Shown here piece after piece: positions 43,552-52,489 of a stretch of 64,000 nucleotides of DNA (positions are counted from its first letter, which is position 1; each line of letters begins with the position of its first letter). The stretch spans positions 186,001-250,000 of the forward strand of contig NZ_FNPF01000004.1 of the NCBI RefSeq assembly GCF_900107235.1. Direction: 5' to 3'. Made by a program: the position numbers and the translations under genes. This DNA is from Citreimonas salinaria (GTDB lineage: Bacteria > Pseudomonadota > Alphaproteobacteria > Rhodobacterales > Rhodobacteraceae). The notes under the pieces were generated by a model. The model searched no databases, was not told the origin of the DNA, and saw nothing but the letters and a program-made list of their open reading frames with translations.

Positions 43552-44319
43552 ATGGCCAAGCTGCTGCACCCCAAGGCGACCGCCGTCTGGCTGGTGGACA
43601 ACACCACCCTCAACTTCAAGCAGATCGCGGATTTCACCGGCTATCACGAGCTGGAAGTGCAGGGCATCGCCGACGGCGACGTGGCCGGGGGCGTCAAGGG
43701 CTTCGACCCGGTCGCCAACAACCAGCTCGAGCAGGAAGAGATCGACCGCGCCGAGAAGGACCCGCTTTACAAGATGAAGCTGAAGTTCAACCCGGCCGCG
43801 CTGGACGAGGACAAGCGCCGGGGCCCGCGCTACACGCCGCTGTCCAAGCGCCAGGACCGTCCCGCGGCGATCCTGTGGCTGGTCAAGTTCCACCCCGAGC
43901 TTGCCGACAGCCAGATCAGCAAGCTGGTCGGCACGACCAAGCCGACGATCCAGTCGATCCGCGAGCGCACGCACTGGAACATCCAGAACATCCAGCCGAT
44001 CGACCCGGTCGCGCTGGGCCTGTGCCGGCAGTCGGAACTGGACGCCGCGGTGGCCAAGGCCGCCAAGAAGCAGGACGCGGTGATGAACGACGACGAGCGG
44101 CGCAAGCTGGTCTCGACCGAGCAGAGCCTCGGCATGGAGGCCGAGCCGCGCCTGCCTTCCGCGATCGAGGGACTGGAGACGTTCAGCCTGTCGGGATCGT
44201 CGCGCGACGAGGACGAGGAGAAGAAGGCCGCGCGGAAGGACTATTCCGACGCGGACAGCTTCTTCAACCTGCCCGACGAGTCGTCCGACGACGACGACGA
44301 GGACGACGACCGGAAATAG
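43552..44319 (+). CDS. trcR: TrcR-type (DUF1013) cell-cycle regulator
   Basis: A 255-residue DUF1013 protein. The N-terminal domain (MAKLLHPKATAVWLVDNT, LNFKQIADFTGYHELEVQGIADGD in parts) contains one helix-turn-helix-like unit; a second one, HPELADSQISKLVGTTKPTIQ, follows near residues 120-140. The C terminus is a strongly acidic tail (DESSDDDDEDDD). The family is restricted to Alphaproteobacteria and has been described as a cell-cycle transcription regulator. GGAG lies ahead of the ATG. A strong terminator follows. The target genes are not in this window. Confidence 0.85.
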   Translation: MAKLLHPKATAVWLVDNTTLNFKQIADFTGYHELEVQGIADGDVAGGVKGFDPVANNQLEQEEIDRAEKDPLYKMKLKFNPAALDEDKRRGPRYTPLSKRQDRPAAILWLVKFHPELADSQISKLVGTTKPTIQSIRERTHWNIQNIQPIDPVALGLCRQSELDAAVAKAAKKQDAVMNDDERRKLVSTEQSLGMEAEPRLPSAIEGLETFSLSGSSRDEDEEKKAARKDYSDADSFFNLPDESSDDDDEDDDRK

Positions 44320-44343
44320 GGCGCACCTTGCGCGCAAACGGAT

Positions 44344-44369
44344 CGGGCGGCCAACGGGCCGCCCGTTTT
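44344..44369 (+). terminator. Rho-independent terminator after trcR
   Basis: A perfect 9-bp GC stem (CGGGCGGCC / GGCCGCCCG) with an AACG loop is followed by TTTTCGTTT on the plus strand. It starts 25 bases after the trcR stop and lies before the convergent recR gene. Confidence 0.92.
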
Positions 44370-44397
44370 CGTTTCCGGCATCGCTGTGCGCGCTTTC

Positions 44398-44994
44398 CTA
44401 GAACCGCTTGCGCGCGTTCAGCGCCGCGGTGATCGTGCCGTCGTCGAGATAGTCCAGCTCGCCCCCGATCGGCACGCCCTGCGCCAGCGACGACAGCGCG
44501 ACGTCACGGTGCTCCAGCTGGTCGGCGATGTAATGCGCGGTCGTCTGCCCGTCGATCGTGGCGTTCAGCGCCAGGATCACCTCGGTCACGTGTTCGGCCG
44601 ACAAGCGGTGCAGAAGCTGCGGGATGCGCAGGTCGTCGGGGCCGATGCCGTCGAGCGCCGAGAGGGTGCCGCCCAGCACGTGGTAGCGGCCCTTGAAGAC
44701 GCCGGCGCGTTCCATCGCCCACAGGTCGCCCACGTCCTCGACGACGCAGATAAGCCCGGTCGCGCGGGTCTCGTCGGCACAGATCGCGCACAGGTCCGCG
44801 GTGCCCACGTTGCCGCAGTTGAGGCACTCGCGCGCGGTGTCGGCGACGCGCTGCATCGACTGTGCCAGCGGGCCCAGCAGCTGGTCCCGCTTGCGGATCA
44901 GGTGCAGCACCGCCCGCCGGGCCGAGCGCGGCCCGAGCCCGGGAAGCCGGGCCATCAGCGCGATCAGCCCGTCGATGTCTTTGTCGTGCTTCAC
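44398..44994 (-). CDS. recR: Recombination protein RecR
   Basis: A 198-residue RecF-pathway protein that works with RecO on single-strand gaps. It has an N-terminal helix-hairpin-helix ([20 protein letters not shown]), a C4 zinc finger ([16 protein letters not shown]), and a Toprim domain ([17 protein letters not shown], with GPDDLRIP and VTEVILALN). Full length. It is the last gene of dnaX-ybaB-recR, following ybaB by 37 bases on the minus strand, the standard operon order in Proteobacteria. Confidence 0.97.
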   Translation of the reverse strand: MKHDKDIDGLIALMARLPGLGPRSARRAVLHLIRKRDQLLGPLAQSMQRVADTARECLNCGNVGTADLCAICADETRATGLICVVEDVGDLWAMERAGVFKGRYHVLGGTLSALDGIGPDDLRIPQLLHRLSAEHVTEVILALNATIDGQTTAHYIADQLEHRDVALSSLAQGVPIGGELDYLDDGTITAALNARKRF

Positions 44995-45031
44995 CTGCCG
45001 CCTTTCGCCTTGCCCGGCCCGACCGGGCGCC

Positions 45032-45376
45032 TCAGAACGGCAGCTTCATGTCGGCGGGCAGGCCCATCGCCTCGGTCAGCTTGCGCATCTCCTGCTGCGA
45101 GCGTTCCTGCGCGCGGCTCTGCGCGTCCTTGATCGCGGCGAGGATCAGGTCCTCGACCACTTCCTTGTCGTCGCCGTTGAAGATCGACGGGTCGATGTCC
45201 AGCGCCTTCAACTCGCCCTTGGCGGTCGCCGTGGCCTTCACGAGGCCCGCGCCGGATTCGCCCACGACCTCGATGCTGGCCATGTCTTCCTGAAGCTGGG
45301 CCATCTTGCCCTGCATCTCCTGCGCGGCCTTCATCATCTTGGACATGTCGCCCAGTCCGCCCATACCCTTGAACAT
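45032..45376 (-). CDS. YbaB/EbfC nucleoid-associated protein
   Basis: A 114-residue DNA-binding protein. The methionine/glutamine-rich N-terminal coiled coil ([21 protein letters not shown]) and the [29 protein letters not shown] segment (in parts) are the family hallmarks. Dimers bind DNA without strong sequence specificity. The position between dnaX and recR is conserved in most Proteobacteria. Ribosome-binding sequence AGGAGACACGCG precedes the start. Confidence 0.95.
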   Translation of the reverse strand: MFKGMGGLGDMSKMMKAAQEMQGKMAQLQEDMASIEVVGESGAGLVKATATAKGELKALDIDPSIFNGDDKEVVEDLILAAIKDAQSRAQERSQQEMRKLTEAMGLPADMKLPF

Positions 45377-45488
45377 CGCGTGTCTCCTGCTGTCTTTGCC
45401 GACCCGGGCCGGGCGGCTTGTCTGGCTTCAATATCGCAACGCCGGGGGCGTGCCACAAGGCGCGGGCGTCAGTCTTCCTCGGCCGACG

Positions 45489-47270
45489 TCAGTCTTCCTC
45501 GAACGGGTCCCACTCGTCCTCGACTTCCGGAAGGGCGTCGGCCTGCGCCTCGGCGCGGGCGGCTTCGGGCGTGCGGATCTCGTGGATGGTGGCGCCGGGA
45601 AAGGCCAGCAGCGCGGCCTTGACCAGCGGATGCTCGGCCGCCTTGGCCTGCAGCGCCAGCTTGTCCGCGTCGCGCTTCTCGACCACGGTGGGCTCCTCGC
45701 AGCCCGACACGACGCTGACCGCCCAGCGATTGCCGGTCCAGCGCTGCAGCGCGGTGCCCAGCCGCTGGGCAAGGTCACCCTCGGCGGTCTCGGTCGGGGT
45801 GAATTCGATCCGTCCGGGCCGGTAGGCGGCCAGGCGCAGCGTGCCCTCGACCTCGACCAGCAGCTTCACGTCGCGATTGGCGCGGATCAGCTCGATCACG
45901 TGTTCGAAGGTGGGGAAGCGCGCCAGCGCGGCCTCGGTGGCCTGCGCCACGGCGGCCTGCGCGCCGCTGCCGGCGACGCGTGGCGCGGGGCCCGCCGAGG
46001 CCTGCGGACCGTGCAGCGCGCCCGACGGCGCCCCGGCGCTGCCGCGCACGTCCGTCCCGGCATGGTGCGGCCCCTGACCGCCGCCGCCACCGGAGGGCGG
46101 AGGCGGGGGCGGCGTGTCGCCCAGCTTGCGGATCAGTTCCTCGGGCGAGGGCAGCTCGGCCACGTGGGTCAGGCGGATCACCGCCATCTCGGCCGCCATC
46201 ATCGCCGACGGCGCGCGCGAGACTTCCTCGATCGACTTCAGCAGCATCTGCCACGCGCGCGCCAGCGCGCGCATCCCCAGCCCGTCCGCGAAGGCCAGTC
46301 CGCGGGTGCGTTCGTCGGGCGCGATGGTCGGATCCTCGGCCGCGTCGGGTGTGATCTTGACCACAGAGACCCAGTGCGTGAGTTCCGCCAGATCGCGCAG
46401 CACGGCCAGCGGGTCGGCCCCGTCGGCGTATTGCGCCGACAGTTCAGTTAGCGCGCCGGCGGCGTCGCCGCGCATCACGCGCTCGAACAGGTCCATGACG
46501 CGGCCCCGATCGGCAAGGCCCAGCATCGCGCGCACCTGGTCGGCCGTCGTCTCGCCCGCGCCGTGGCTGATCGCCTGGTCCAGCAACGACGTCGCGTCCC
46601 GGGCCGAGCCTTCGGCCGCGCGGGTGATCAGCGCCAGCGCGTCGTCGGCGATCTCGGCGCCCTCGGCGGCTGCGATGCGCTTGAGAAGCGCGATCATCAC
46701 CTCGGGCTCGATCCGGCGCAGGTCGAAGCGCTGGCAGCGGGACAGGACCGTCACGGGCACCTGCCGGATCTCGGTCGTGGCGAAGATGAACTTCACATGC
46801 GCCGGCGGTTCTTCGAGCGTCTTCAGGAGCGCGTTGAATGCGCTTTTCGACAGCATGTGGACTTCGTCGATGATGTAGATCTTGTAGCGCGCGCTGGCCG
46901 CCCGGTAGTGCACGCTGTCGATGATCTCGCGGATGTCGCCGACGCCGGTGTGGCTGGCCGCGTCCATCTCCAGCACGTCGACGTGCCGGCCCTCCATGAT
47001 TGCGGTGCAGTGTTCGCACCGGCCGCAGGGTTCGGTGGTTGGCCCGCCGGTGCCATCCGGGCCGACGCAGTTCATGCCCTTGGCGATGATCCGGGCGGTC
47101 GTGGTCTTACCGGTGCCGCGGATGCCGGTCATGATGAAGGCCTGCGCGATCCGGTCGGCGGCGAAGGCGTTCTTCAGCGTGCGCACCATCGCATCCTGCC
47201 CGACGAGATCGGCGAAGGTTTCCGGGCGGTACTTGCGGGCGAGCACCTGGTATTGCGGGCTGTCGGACAT
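45489..47270 (-). CDS. dnaX: DNA polymerase III subunit gamma/tau
   Basis: A 593-residue clamp-loader ATPase. Walker A is IRGTGKTTTARI, the zinc module is in TTEPCGRCEHC (with the earlier MNCVGPDG), the DExx box is YIIDEVHMLSKSAFNALLKT and the sensor is FATTEIRQVPVTVLSRCQRF. After residue about 370 comes a low-complexity linker (DTPPPPPPSGGGGG) and a C-terminal domain of about 150 residues ending EDEWDPFEED. No A-rich slippery heptamer is visible, so the E. coli mechanism for making a short gamma form does not apply. The start MSDSPQYQVLARKYRP is favoured because homologues begin there. Confidence 0.97.
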   Translation of the reverse strand: MSDSPQYQVLARKYRPETFADLVGQDAMVRTLKNAFAADRIAQAFIMTGIRGTGKTTTARIIAKGMNCVGPDGTGGPTTEPCGRCEHCTAIMEGRHVDVLEMDAASHTGVGDIREIIDSVHYRAASARYKIYIIDEVHMLSKSAFNALLKTLEEPPAHVKFIFATTEIRQVPVTVLSRCQRFDLRRIEPEVMIALLKRIAAAEGAEIADDALALITRAAEGSARDATSLLDQAISHGAGETTADQVRAMLGLADRGRVMDLFERVMRGDAAGALTELSAQYADGADPLAVLRDLAELTHWVSVVKITPDAAEDPTIAPDERTRGLAFADGLGMRALARAWQMLLKSIEEVSRAPSAMMAAEMAVIRLTHVAELPSPEELIRKLGDTPPPPPPSGGGGGQGPHHAGTDVRGSAGAPSGALHGPQASAGPAPRVAGSGAQAAVAQATEAALARFPTFEHVIELIRANRDVKLLVEVEGTLRLAAYRPGRIEFTPTETAEGDLAQRLGTALQRWTGNRWAVSVVSGCEEPTVVEKRDADKLALQAKAAEHPLVKAALLAFPGATIHEIRTPEAARAEAQADALPEVEDEWDPFEED

Positions 47271-47335
47271 GTGCGGCCTGTGTCGGGAGTCGGAGGCAAG
47301 GTAAGGGGTGACGCGCCGGGCGTCCACCGGGGATG

Positions 47336-47370
47336 GGGGCGCTGCCCCCGCCGCATCGCGGCTTCCCGGA
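47336..47370 (+). repeat. GC-rich double-hairpin repeat, copy 2
   Basis: On the plus strand this reads GGGGCGCTGCCCCCGCC, a second small hairpin (CCGC-ATC-GCGG), then TTCCCGGA. The first 17 bases equal copy 1 (9361-9345, minus strand). It lies between the cysQ stop and the dnaX start, oriented against both genes, so here it cannot be a simple 3'-end element of a plus-strand gene. Confidence 0.6.
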
Positions 47371-47399
47371 ACATTCTTGTCAGGACGAGCCTGGCGGCT

Positions 47400-48173
47400 T
47401 CAGGTCATGCGGTCGAGGAAGGCGGCATGCAGCGCCGGGTTGGCGCCCAGCATCCCGTCGGTCTGCGGATGCGGGCGGTTGAAGCGCAGCGGCCCGCCGC
47501 GGCGGTCGGTCACCGTGGCGCCGGCCTCGGCCATGATCAGGCTGCCGGCGGCGATGTCCCATTCCCATGCCGGGCGCAGCGTCAGCATCGCGTCGAAGCG
47601 CCCCTCGGCCACGAGGCCCAGCCGGTAGGCCAGCGACGGGCGGTGCGCGCGCTTCACCGCCGGCACGCCGCGCGGCCAGTGCCGCGCATCGAGCGTGGGC
47701 TTCGTCGCCAGAACCTCGGCCGCGTCCAGCGTATCGGTGCCGCTGACGGAGATGGGCCGGCCGTTCAGATGCGCGCCCGCGCCGGTGGTCGCGGTGTAGA
47801 GCAGGTCGAGCATGGGCAGGTAGACCACGCCCGCCGTCACCACGCCGCCCCGCGCCACGGCCAGCGAATGCGCCCAGGTCTTCTGTCCGTCGATGAAGGC
47901 GCGCGTGCCGTCGATCGGGTCGACGATGAACGTCGCCTCCTGGTCCAGGCGGGCATGGTCGTCGGGGGTTTCCTCGGACAGCCAGCCGTAGCGGGGCCGC
48001 GCGTCCAGCAGGCTTTCGCGCAGCATCCGGTCGACGGCGAGGTCGGCGCGCGTGACCGGGCTGTTGTCGGCCGCCTTGTTCTCGACCCCGAGATCGCGGC
48101 CGATGAACGCCTTGGCTTCTTCGGAGGCGCGGCGGGCGGCGTCGATCAGGAGGGAAAGATCATTCTCCGGCAA
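47400..48173 (-). CDS. cysQ: 3'(2'),5'-bisphosphate nucleotidase CysQ-like
   Basis: A 257-residue inositol-monophosphatase-superfamily enzyme. The metal-binding signature is FIVDPIDGTRAFI; the second signature is WDIAAGSLIMAEAGATVTD; the N-terminal SPVTRADLAVDRML and SEETPDD motifs complete the lithium-sensitive phosphatase site. The arrangement fits CysQ, which dephosphorylates PAP from sulfate assimilation. An inositol or other sugar phosphatase is the alternative. Its start overlaps the end of pmbA by 14 bases, so they are co-transcribed. Confidence 0.86.
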   Translation of the reverse strand: MPENDLSLLIDAARRASEEAKAFIGRDLGVENKAADNSPVTRADLAVDRMLRESLLDARPRYGWLSEETPDDHARLDQEATFIVDPIDGTRAFIDGQKTWAHSLAVARGGVVTAGVVYLPMLDLLYTATTGAGAHLNGRPISVSGTDTLDAAEVLATKPTLDARHWPRGVPAVKRAHRPSLAYRLGLVAEGRFDAMLTLRPAWEWDIAAGSLIMAEAGATVTDRRGGPLRFNRPHPQTDGMLGANPALHAAFLDRMT

Positions 48174-49506
48174 GCGTCAGCCCCTCGACCAGAAGCGACG
48201 GCACGACGCGGGACAGCCACGGGCGCGCGTCGTTCGCCGGACGGATCGTGCGCAGCATGTCGCGCAGGTTGCCTGCGATCGTCACGCCCGACACCGGGTA
48301 GGCGATCTGGCCATTTTCGACCCAAAGCCCCGCGGCGCCGCGGGAATAGTCGCCGGTGTTCGGGTTGATGGTCGAGCCGATCATCGATGTCACGATCAGG
48401 CCGGTGCCCATCTCGGCGATCAGGTCGTCGCGCGATTGCGCGCCCTGCGTCAGTTCCAGGTTCCAGTTCGACGGCGACACCCCGCCCGAGACCGAGCGCG
48501 CCGCGTTGGCGGTGCTGTCCATGCCCAGCTTGCGCGCGTTGGCAAGGTCGAGCGTCCAGCCGGTGAGGACGCCCTTGTCGATGATGGCGCGGCGGCGCGT
48601 GGCAAGCCCTTCGGCATCGAAGGGGCGCGATCCCATGACGCGGGCGCGGTGCGGGTCCTCGATCAGGCTGATCGCATCGGGCAGGACCGGTTCGCCGAGC
48701 GCGCTGCGCAGCCATGACGCGCCGCGCGCGATCGTCGCGCCGTTGATCGCCGACACCAGATGCCCGATCAGCGAGGACGAGACGCGTTCGTCGAACAGCA
48801 CCGGGTAGGCGCCGGTCTTGGGGCGGCGCGGGTTCACGCGCTCCAGCGCGCGCCGGGCGGCGGTGTCGCCGATGTCCTCGGGGCTGCGCAAGTCGGACTG
48901 GAAGATGCGGTTGTCGCCGTCGTGGTCGCGCTCCATCCCCAGCCCTTCGCCGGTGATCGCGACGCAGGACAGGCTGCGCGAGGTGCGCCGGTAGCCCCCG
49001 GAAAACCCGTTCGTCGCCGCCAGGTGGACGTGCTGCGCGCCGTAGCCGGCCGAGGCGCTGTCGATCTGGCGGATGCCGTCATGCGCCAGCGCGGCGGCCT
49101 CGGCGCGCCGGGCGTCCTCCTGCAGCGCGGCAGGATCGGGCTCGGGCGCGGGGTCCGACAACTCCAGCAGCGTCGGGTCCATGCTGCCGCCCAGCTGTTC
49201 GGGATCGGCAAGACCGGCATGGGGGTCCTCGGGCGCCTCGCGGGCCATGGTCACGGCCCGCTCGGCCATGGTGCGGATGGTCTCCTCGCGCGTGTCCGAG
49301 GCCGAGACGATCGCGCTGCGCCGCCCGACGAAGACCCGCAGACCCATGTCGGAGCCTTCCGCGCGCTGCGCCTCTTCCAGCGCACCCGCGCGCACGTCGA
49401 TCGACAGCGAGGTGCCGTCGATGGCGATGGCGTCGGCCGCGTCGGCGCCGGCCTTGCGGGCCGCGTCCAGCAGGGCATGGGCAAGCGTTTCCGGCGTCTG
49501 GGACAT
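48160..49506 (-). CDS. pmbA: TldD/PmbA (TldE) family metalloprotease
   Basis: A 448-residue PmbA/TldE protein. With TldD, this type forms a heterodimeric protease that trims microcin precursors and possibly other small peptides. Recognisable parts are ADAIAIDGTSLSIDVRAG, MGLRVFVGRRSAIVSASD and the C-terminal NPNTGDYSRGAAGLWVENGQ. As usual for PmbA (the partner subunit), the HExxxH metal motif of TldD is absent. A TldD partner is not in the window. Start is at MSQTPETLAH with GGAGG seven bases upstream. Confidence 0.92.
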   Translation of the reverse strand: MSQTPETLAHALLDAARKAGADAADAIAIDGTSLSIDVRAGALEEAQRAEGSDMGLRVFVGRRSAIVSASDTREETIRTMAERAVTMAREAPEDPHAGLADPEQLGGSMDPTLLELSDPAPEPDPAALQEDARRAEAAALAHDGIRQIDSASAGYGAQHVHLAATNGFSGGYRRTSRSLSCVAITGEGLGMERDHDGDNRIFQSDLRSPEDIGDTAARRALERVNPRRPKTGAYPVLFDERVSSSLIGHLVSAINGATIARGASWLRSALGEPVLPDAISLIEDPHRARVMGSRPFDAEGLATRRRAIIDKGVLTGWTLDLANARKLGMDSTANAARSVSGGVSPSNWNLELTQGAQSRDDLIAEMGTGLIVTSMIGSTINPNTGDYSRGAAGLWVENGQIAYPVSGVTIAGNLRDMLRTIRPANDARPWLSRVVPSLLVEGLTLAGE

Positions 49507-49600
49507 GGGGCCTCCGGGTTGCGGGGATCGCAAGACAGGTAGGCCGGGGCGCGCGGAGGTGCAAGGGCGGCGGGAAACGGCCGCGGGCGTCAGGGGCGGC

Positions 49601-50398
49601 CTACTCGGCCGCTTCGGTCACCGCCACGATCGGCCCCATGCGGCGCCCCATATCGTCGCGCCCCAGCTGCGGCGCGTAGAGCCGCGAGACGTTGCCGTCG
49701 AAGAACAGCGCCTGCGGCAGGCCAAGCCCGTCGCGGAAGAAGCGCGCGAACTCGTGGAACGTCACCGGGTTGTCGGAGATCGCGAAGACCGCGCGGCTGC
49801 CGTCGGCGGTGGTGCCGACCCCGTTGCGGATGTAGCGCGAGGTGCTGTCGGGCAGGAAGCGCGGATGCAACTTCCCGTCGATCACCAGCATCGGGCCGGA
49901 CTGGGTGGCGTGGCGGCAATCGGGGCGACGCTCGAGGTAATCGCGGGTCTCGAACACGCGGGCCGAGGTCTTCTCGATGCACAGGATCCCGTTGGGCAGC
50001 AGGCCGAAATTGCCCGGGCCGGGCGTCGGGATCACGCGCATGATCTCGGTCCCGTTCTCGACGTAATGGCCCACGGGATCGCGATCGGCGTGATACATGC
50101 CGGCATTCATCGCGAAGACCAGGTCGCGGCCCTGCGCCTCCAGCGCGGCGTCCAGCGTCGCGAAGTGGCCGATCGGCGTGCCGGTGGTGTCGTGCAGGAA
50201 CAGGCGCAGGTTCTCGGCGGCGGGATCGACGCTGCACACTGCGTACTGGTTGCCGTCATGCTCCTGCCGCGAACACTCGACCGCGCGCGCCGGTGCGGCG
50301 GCCGCGAAGCCGATCAGCAGCGTCAGCCCGATCAGCAGGGGCATGGCGCGCGACAGGCGCGCCGTCAAGGCGCGGAGCGGCCTACTGGTCATCCACAT
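49601..50398 (-). CDS. Phosphodiester glycosidase family (NAGPA-like) exported protein
   Basis: A 265-residue protein with an N-terminal signal/anchor segment (AMPLLIGLTLLIGFAAAAPARA). The mature part matches the NAGPA fold: VFAMNAGMYHADRDPVGHYVENG, FGLLPNGILCI, QSGPMLVIDGKLHP, RNGVGTTADGSRAVFAISD and FFDGNVSRLYAP (all typical blocks). The family cleaves phosphodiester-linked sugars such as N-acetylglucosamine-1-phosphate diesters. Its start overlaps the end of rbfA by 17 bases, so it is coupled to a ribosome-assembly gene; the link is probably only transcriptional. ATG at 50392 is an alternative start. Confidence 0.85.
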   Translation of the reverse strand: MWMTSRPLRALTARLSRAMPLLIGLTLLIGFAAAAPARAVECSRQEHDGNQYAVCSVDPAAENLRLFLHDTTGTPIGHFATLDAALEAQGRDLVFAMNAGMYHADRDPVGHYVENGTEIMRVIPTPGPGNFGLLPNGILCIEKTSARVFETRDYLERRPDCRHATQSGPMLVIDGKLHPRFLPDSTSRYIRNGVGTTADGSRAVFAISDNPVTFHEFARFFRDGLGLPQALFFDGNVSRLYAPQLGRDDMGRRMGPIVAVTEAAE

Positions 50399-50780
50399 CC
50401 CGGCGCACCGCGTCCTGCGCGAACAGGCGCCGGGCCTCGTCGAGATGGTCGAAGGTCTCGTCCAGGCGGAACCGCAGCTCGGGGGCGAACTTCAGCTCCA
50501 GCCCCTTGGCGACGGCGCGGCGCAGCTCGCCCTTGTTGTGGGCCAGGCGCTCAAGCATCTCGTCCGAGCCCTTGCCGCCCAACGGCACCACGTAGGCGGT
50601 CGCCACCTTCAGGTCGGGCGAAACGCGAACCTCGCCCACGGTGATCGACAGGCGGTTCAGGTCGGGGTCGTGGATGTCGCCGCGCATCAGCACGTCGGAC
50701 AGCCGGCGGCGGATCACCTCGGCGACCTTGCGCTGGCGCTGGCTGGGGCCGTCGCCCTCTTGGAATCGGTTGCGTGCCAT
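50382..50780 (-). CDS. rbfA: 30S ribosome-binding factor RbfA
   Basis: A 132-residue KH-fold protein that binds the 5' region of 16S rRNA during late 30S maturation and helps growth at low temperature. Characteristic segments: [25 protein letters not shown] (in parts), [45 protein letters not shown]. It is divergent from dapB with 83 bp between and followed by a phosphodiester glycosidase gene rather than by truB. Confidence 0.95.
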   Translation of the reverse strand: MARNRFQEGDGPSQRQRKVAEVIRRRLSDVLMRGDIHDPDLNRLSITVGEVRVSPDLKVATAYVVPLGGKGSDEMLERLAHNKGELRRAVAKGLELKFAPELRFRLDETFDHLDEARRLFAQDAVRRDVDDQ

Positions 50781-50863
50781 GGGCCAGACTTATGCGCGCC
50801 GGCAGGCTTTGCCAAGCGGCGCGGCGCGGGCTATCAGACCGCAACGCAGCGAAGGAGACGGGC

Positions 50864-51691
50864 ATGACCGACAGACCGGGCGTCGTGGTGACGGGCGTAT
50901 CGGGCCGCATGGGCCGTATGCTGGTGCACGAGATCGAGCAGGACGGGCGGCTGGCGCTGACCGGCGCGTTGGAGCGGTCCGGCCACGACTGGATCGGGCG
51001 CGACCTGGGCACCATGCTGGGCGGCGCCGAGACCGGCGTCATCGTCTCGGACGACGCTGACAAGGCTTTCGCGAAGGCGCAGGCGGTGATCGATTTCACC
51101 GCGCCCGCCGCAACCGTGGCCTTCGCCGAAAAGGCCGCGCGGGCCGGCGCGGTCCACGTGATTGGCACAACGGGGCTGTCATACGATGACCTGAAAACCA
51201 TCGCGGCCGCCGGGCGTCGCGCGGTGATCGTGCGCGCCGGCAACATGAGCCTAGGCGTGAACCTGCTGACGCAGGTCACCCGCCAGATCGCGCAGGCGCT
51301 GGGCGACGAGTGGGACATCGAGATCGTCGAGGCGCATCACAACCGCAAGGCCGACGCGCCCTCGGGCACCGCGCTGATGCTGGGCGAGGCCGCCGCCGAG
51401 GGCCGCGGCGTGTCGCTGGCCGACGTGTCCGACCGAGGCCGCGACGGCATGACCGGCCCGCGCAGGCGCGGCGACATCGGCTTTCACGCGATCCGCGGCG
51501 GCGACGTCGTGGGCGAGCACGAGGTCATCTTCGCCACCGCCGGTGAGCGCATCGCCGTCCGCCACATCGCGTCCGACCGGGCGCTTTTCGCCCGCGGCGC
51601 CGTGCGGGCCGCGCTGTGGGGCCAGGACAAGGCGCCCGGAGAATACGACATGCTGGACGTGCTGGGGCTCAAGCCCGGGCGGGGCACGTAG
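50864..51691 (+). CDS. dapB: 4-hydroxy-tetrahydrodipicolinate reductase
   Basis: A 275-residue NAD(P)H-dependent enzyme of the diaminopimelate/lysine route. The nucleotide motif [14 protein letters not shown] is at the start and the catalytic motif [15 protein letters not shown] in the second half; [16 protein letters not shown] and [11 protein letters not shown] complete the set. GGAGACGGGC precedes the ATG; the 30-codon extension of the frame has no site. dapA, encoding the preceding step, begins 11.5 kb downstream (63184). Confidence 0.97.
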   Translation: MTDRPGVVVTGVSGRMGRMLVHEIEQDGRLALTGALERSGHDWIGRDLGTMLGGAETGVIVSDDADKAFAKAQAVIDFTAPAATVAFAEKAARAGAVHVIGTTGLSYDDLKTIAAAGRRAVIVRAGNMSLGVNLLTQVTRQIAQALGDEWDIEIVEAHHNRKADAPSGTALMLGEAAAEGRGVSLADVSDRGRDGMTGPRRRGDIGFHAIRGGDVVGEHEVIFATAGERIAVRHIASDRALFARGAVRAALWGQDKAPGEYDMLDVLGLKPGRGT

Positions 51692-51796
51692 CGCCGGCGG
51701 CCCCACGCTCGCGTGATCGCGGGCCGGCGGCACGGGCTTGAACCCGCCGCTGCCGCGCTAATTTCCTGTCGATCGATGCGAGACAGGAGGCCGGAC

Positions 51797-52150
51797 ATGC
51801 TTCGTTCGTTGGCGATCTGCGGAGTTCTGATGCTGGCGGCGCTGCCCGCGCGCGCCGAATTCGCGACGGTGCAGGACCGCGCTACATTTCTCGATCTGGT
51901 GGCGGGGCGCACGCTGTCGCGCCCGATGGTGACGCTCAAGGTCACGCCTGACGGCGCAATCTCGGGGCAGGGCGCGCTGTGGCAGGTCACCGGCGCGTGG
52001 ACCTGGCGCGAGGGCTATTTCTGCCGCGACCTGAACTGGGGCGGCGACGCGCTGGGATACGACTGCCAGGTGGTCCTGGCGCGCGGCGACACGATCCGTT
52101 TCGTGGCGGAGCGCGGCCGGGGCGATCAGGCCGAATTCAAGCTGCGCTAG
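51797..52150 (+). CDS. Small exported protein of unknown function
   Basis: A 117-residue protein with a clear signal peptide (MLRSLAICGVLMLAALPARA). The mature part has one cysteine pair (GYFCRDLNWG, GYDCQVVLA), tryptophans (WQVTGAWTWREGYF) and a C-terminal IRFVAERGRGDQAEFKLR strand; this looks like a small beta-barrel or lipocalin-like fold, but no domain is recognised. AGGAGG precedes the ATG. It follows dapB by 105 bases on the same strand. Similar proteins in relatives are sometimes mislabelled as dihydrodipicolinate reductase because of this neighbour; nothing in the sequence supports that. Confidence 0.72.
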   Translation: MLRSLAICGVLMLAALPARAEFATVQDRATFLDLVAGRTLSRPMVTLKVTPDGAISGQGALWQVTGAWTWREGYFCRDLNWGGDALGYDCQVVLARGDTIRFVAERGRGDQAEFKLR

Positions 52151-52172
52151 ACGCTCGCGAGGGTGGCGGCGG

Positions 52173-52376
52173 TCAGAAGTCGACCGCCAACCCCTTCTTC
52201 TCCCAGTCGCCGTAGCGCACCGGCTCGGGGCCGTCCCGGCCGCCCAGTTCGACCGGGCGCGGATTCGCCTGCTCCTCGGCCATGGCCTCGGCGCGACGCT
52301 CGGCCGCCTCGGCCAGCGCGCGCTGCGCGGCGGGGGGCAGGTCGGTGTGCGGCGTGTCGGTCTTTTGCTCGGTCAT
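52173..52376 (-). CDS. DUF1674 protein, succinate dehydrogenase assembly factor 4-like
   Basis: A 67-residue protein whose last 22 residues (GGRDGPEPVRYGDWEKKG, then LAVDF) match the SDHAF4/DUF1674 signature GP-E-P-xRYGDWExKG...DF. In mitochondria and alphaproteobacteria such proteins bind the flavoprotein subunit of succinate dehydrogenase and shield it during assembly. The N-terminal part is helical and Ala/Glu-rich. It starts at MTEQKTDTPH. It is divergent from rsmB. No sdh gene is present in the window. Confidence 0.9.
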   Translation of the reverse strand: MTEQKTDTPHTDLPPAAQRALAEAAERRAEAMAEEQANPRPVELGGRDGPEPVRYGDWEKKGLAVDF

Positions 52377-52489
52377 CGGCGTCTTCCTGTCGCGTCCTCC
52401 CCCGCGGAGCCTTTTCCTGCGGGGGCGCCCTTGATATACGCCGCGCGTCAGGCGGAACAAGGGTTTCGCGCCCTCACCCACAGGATCCC

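Noticed and set aside
45489-47270. Programmed frameshift in dnaX to make gamma
   Set aside because: No A-rich slippery heptamer is present; the GC-rich linker lacks any run of adenines.
51797-52150. Calling this gene a second dihydrodipicolinate reductase
   Set aside because: It is a 117-residue exported protein with no nucleotide-binding motif; the name would only come from its neighbour dapB.
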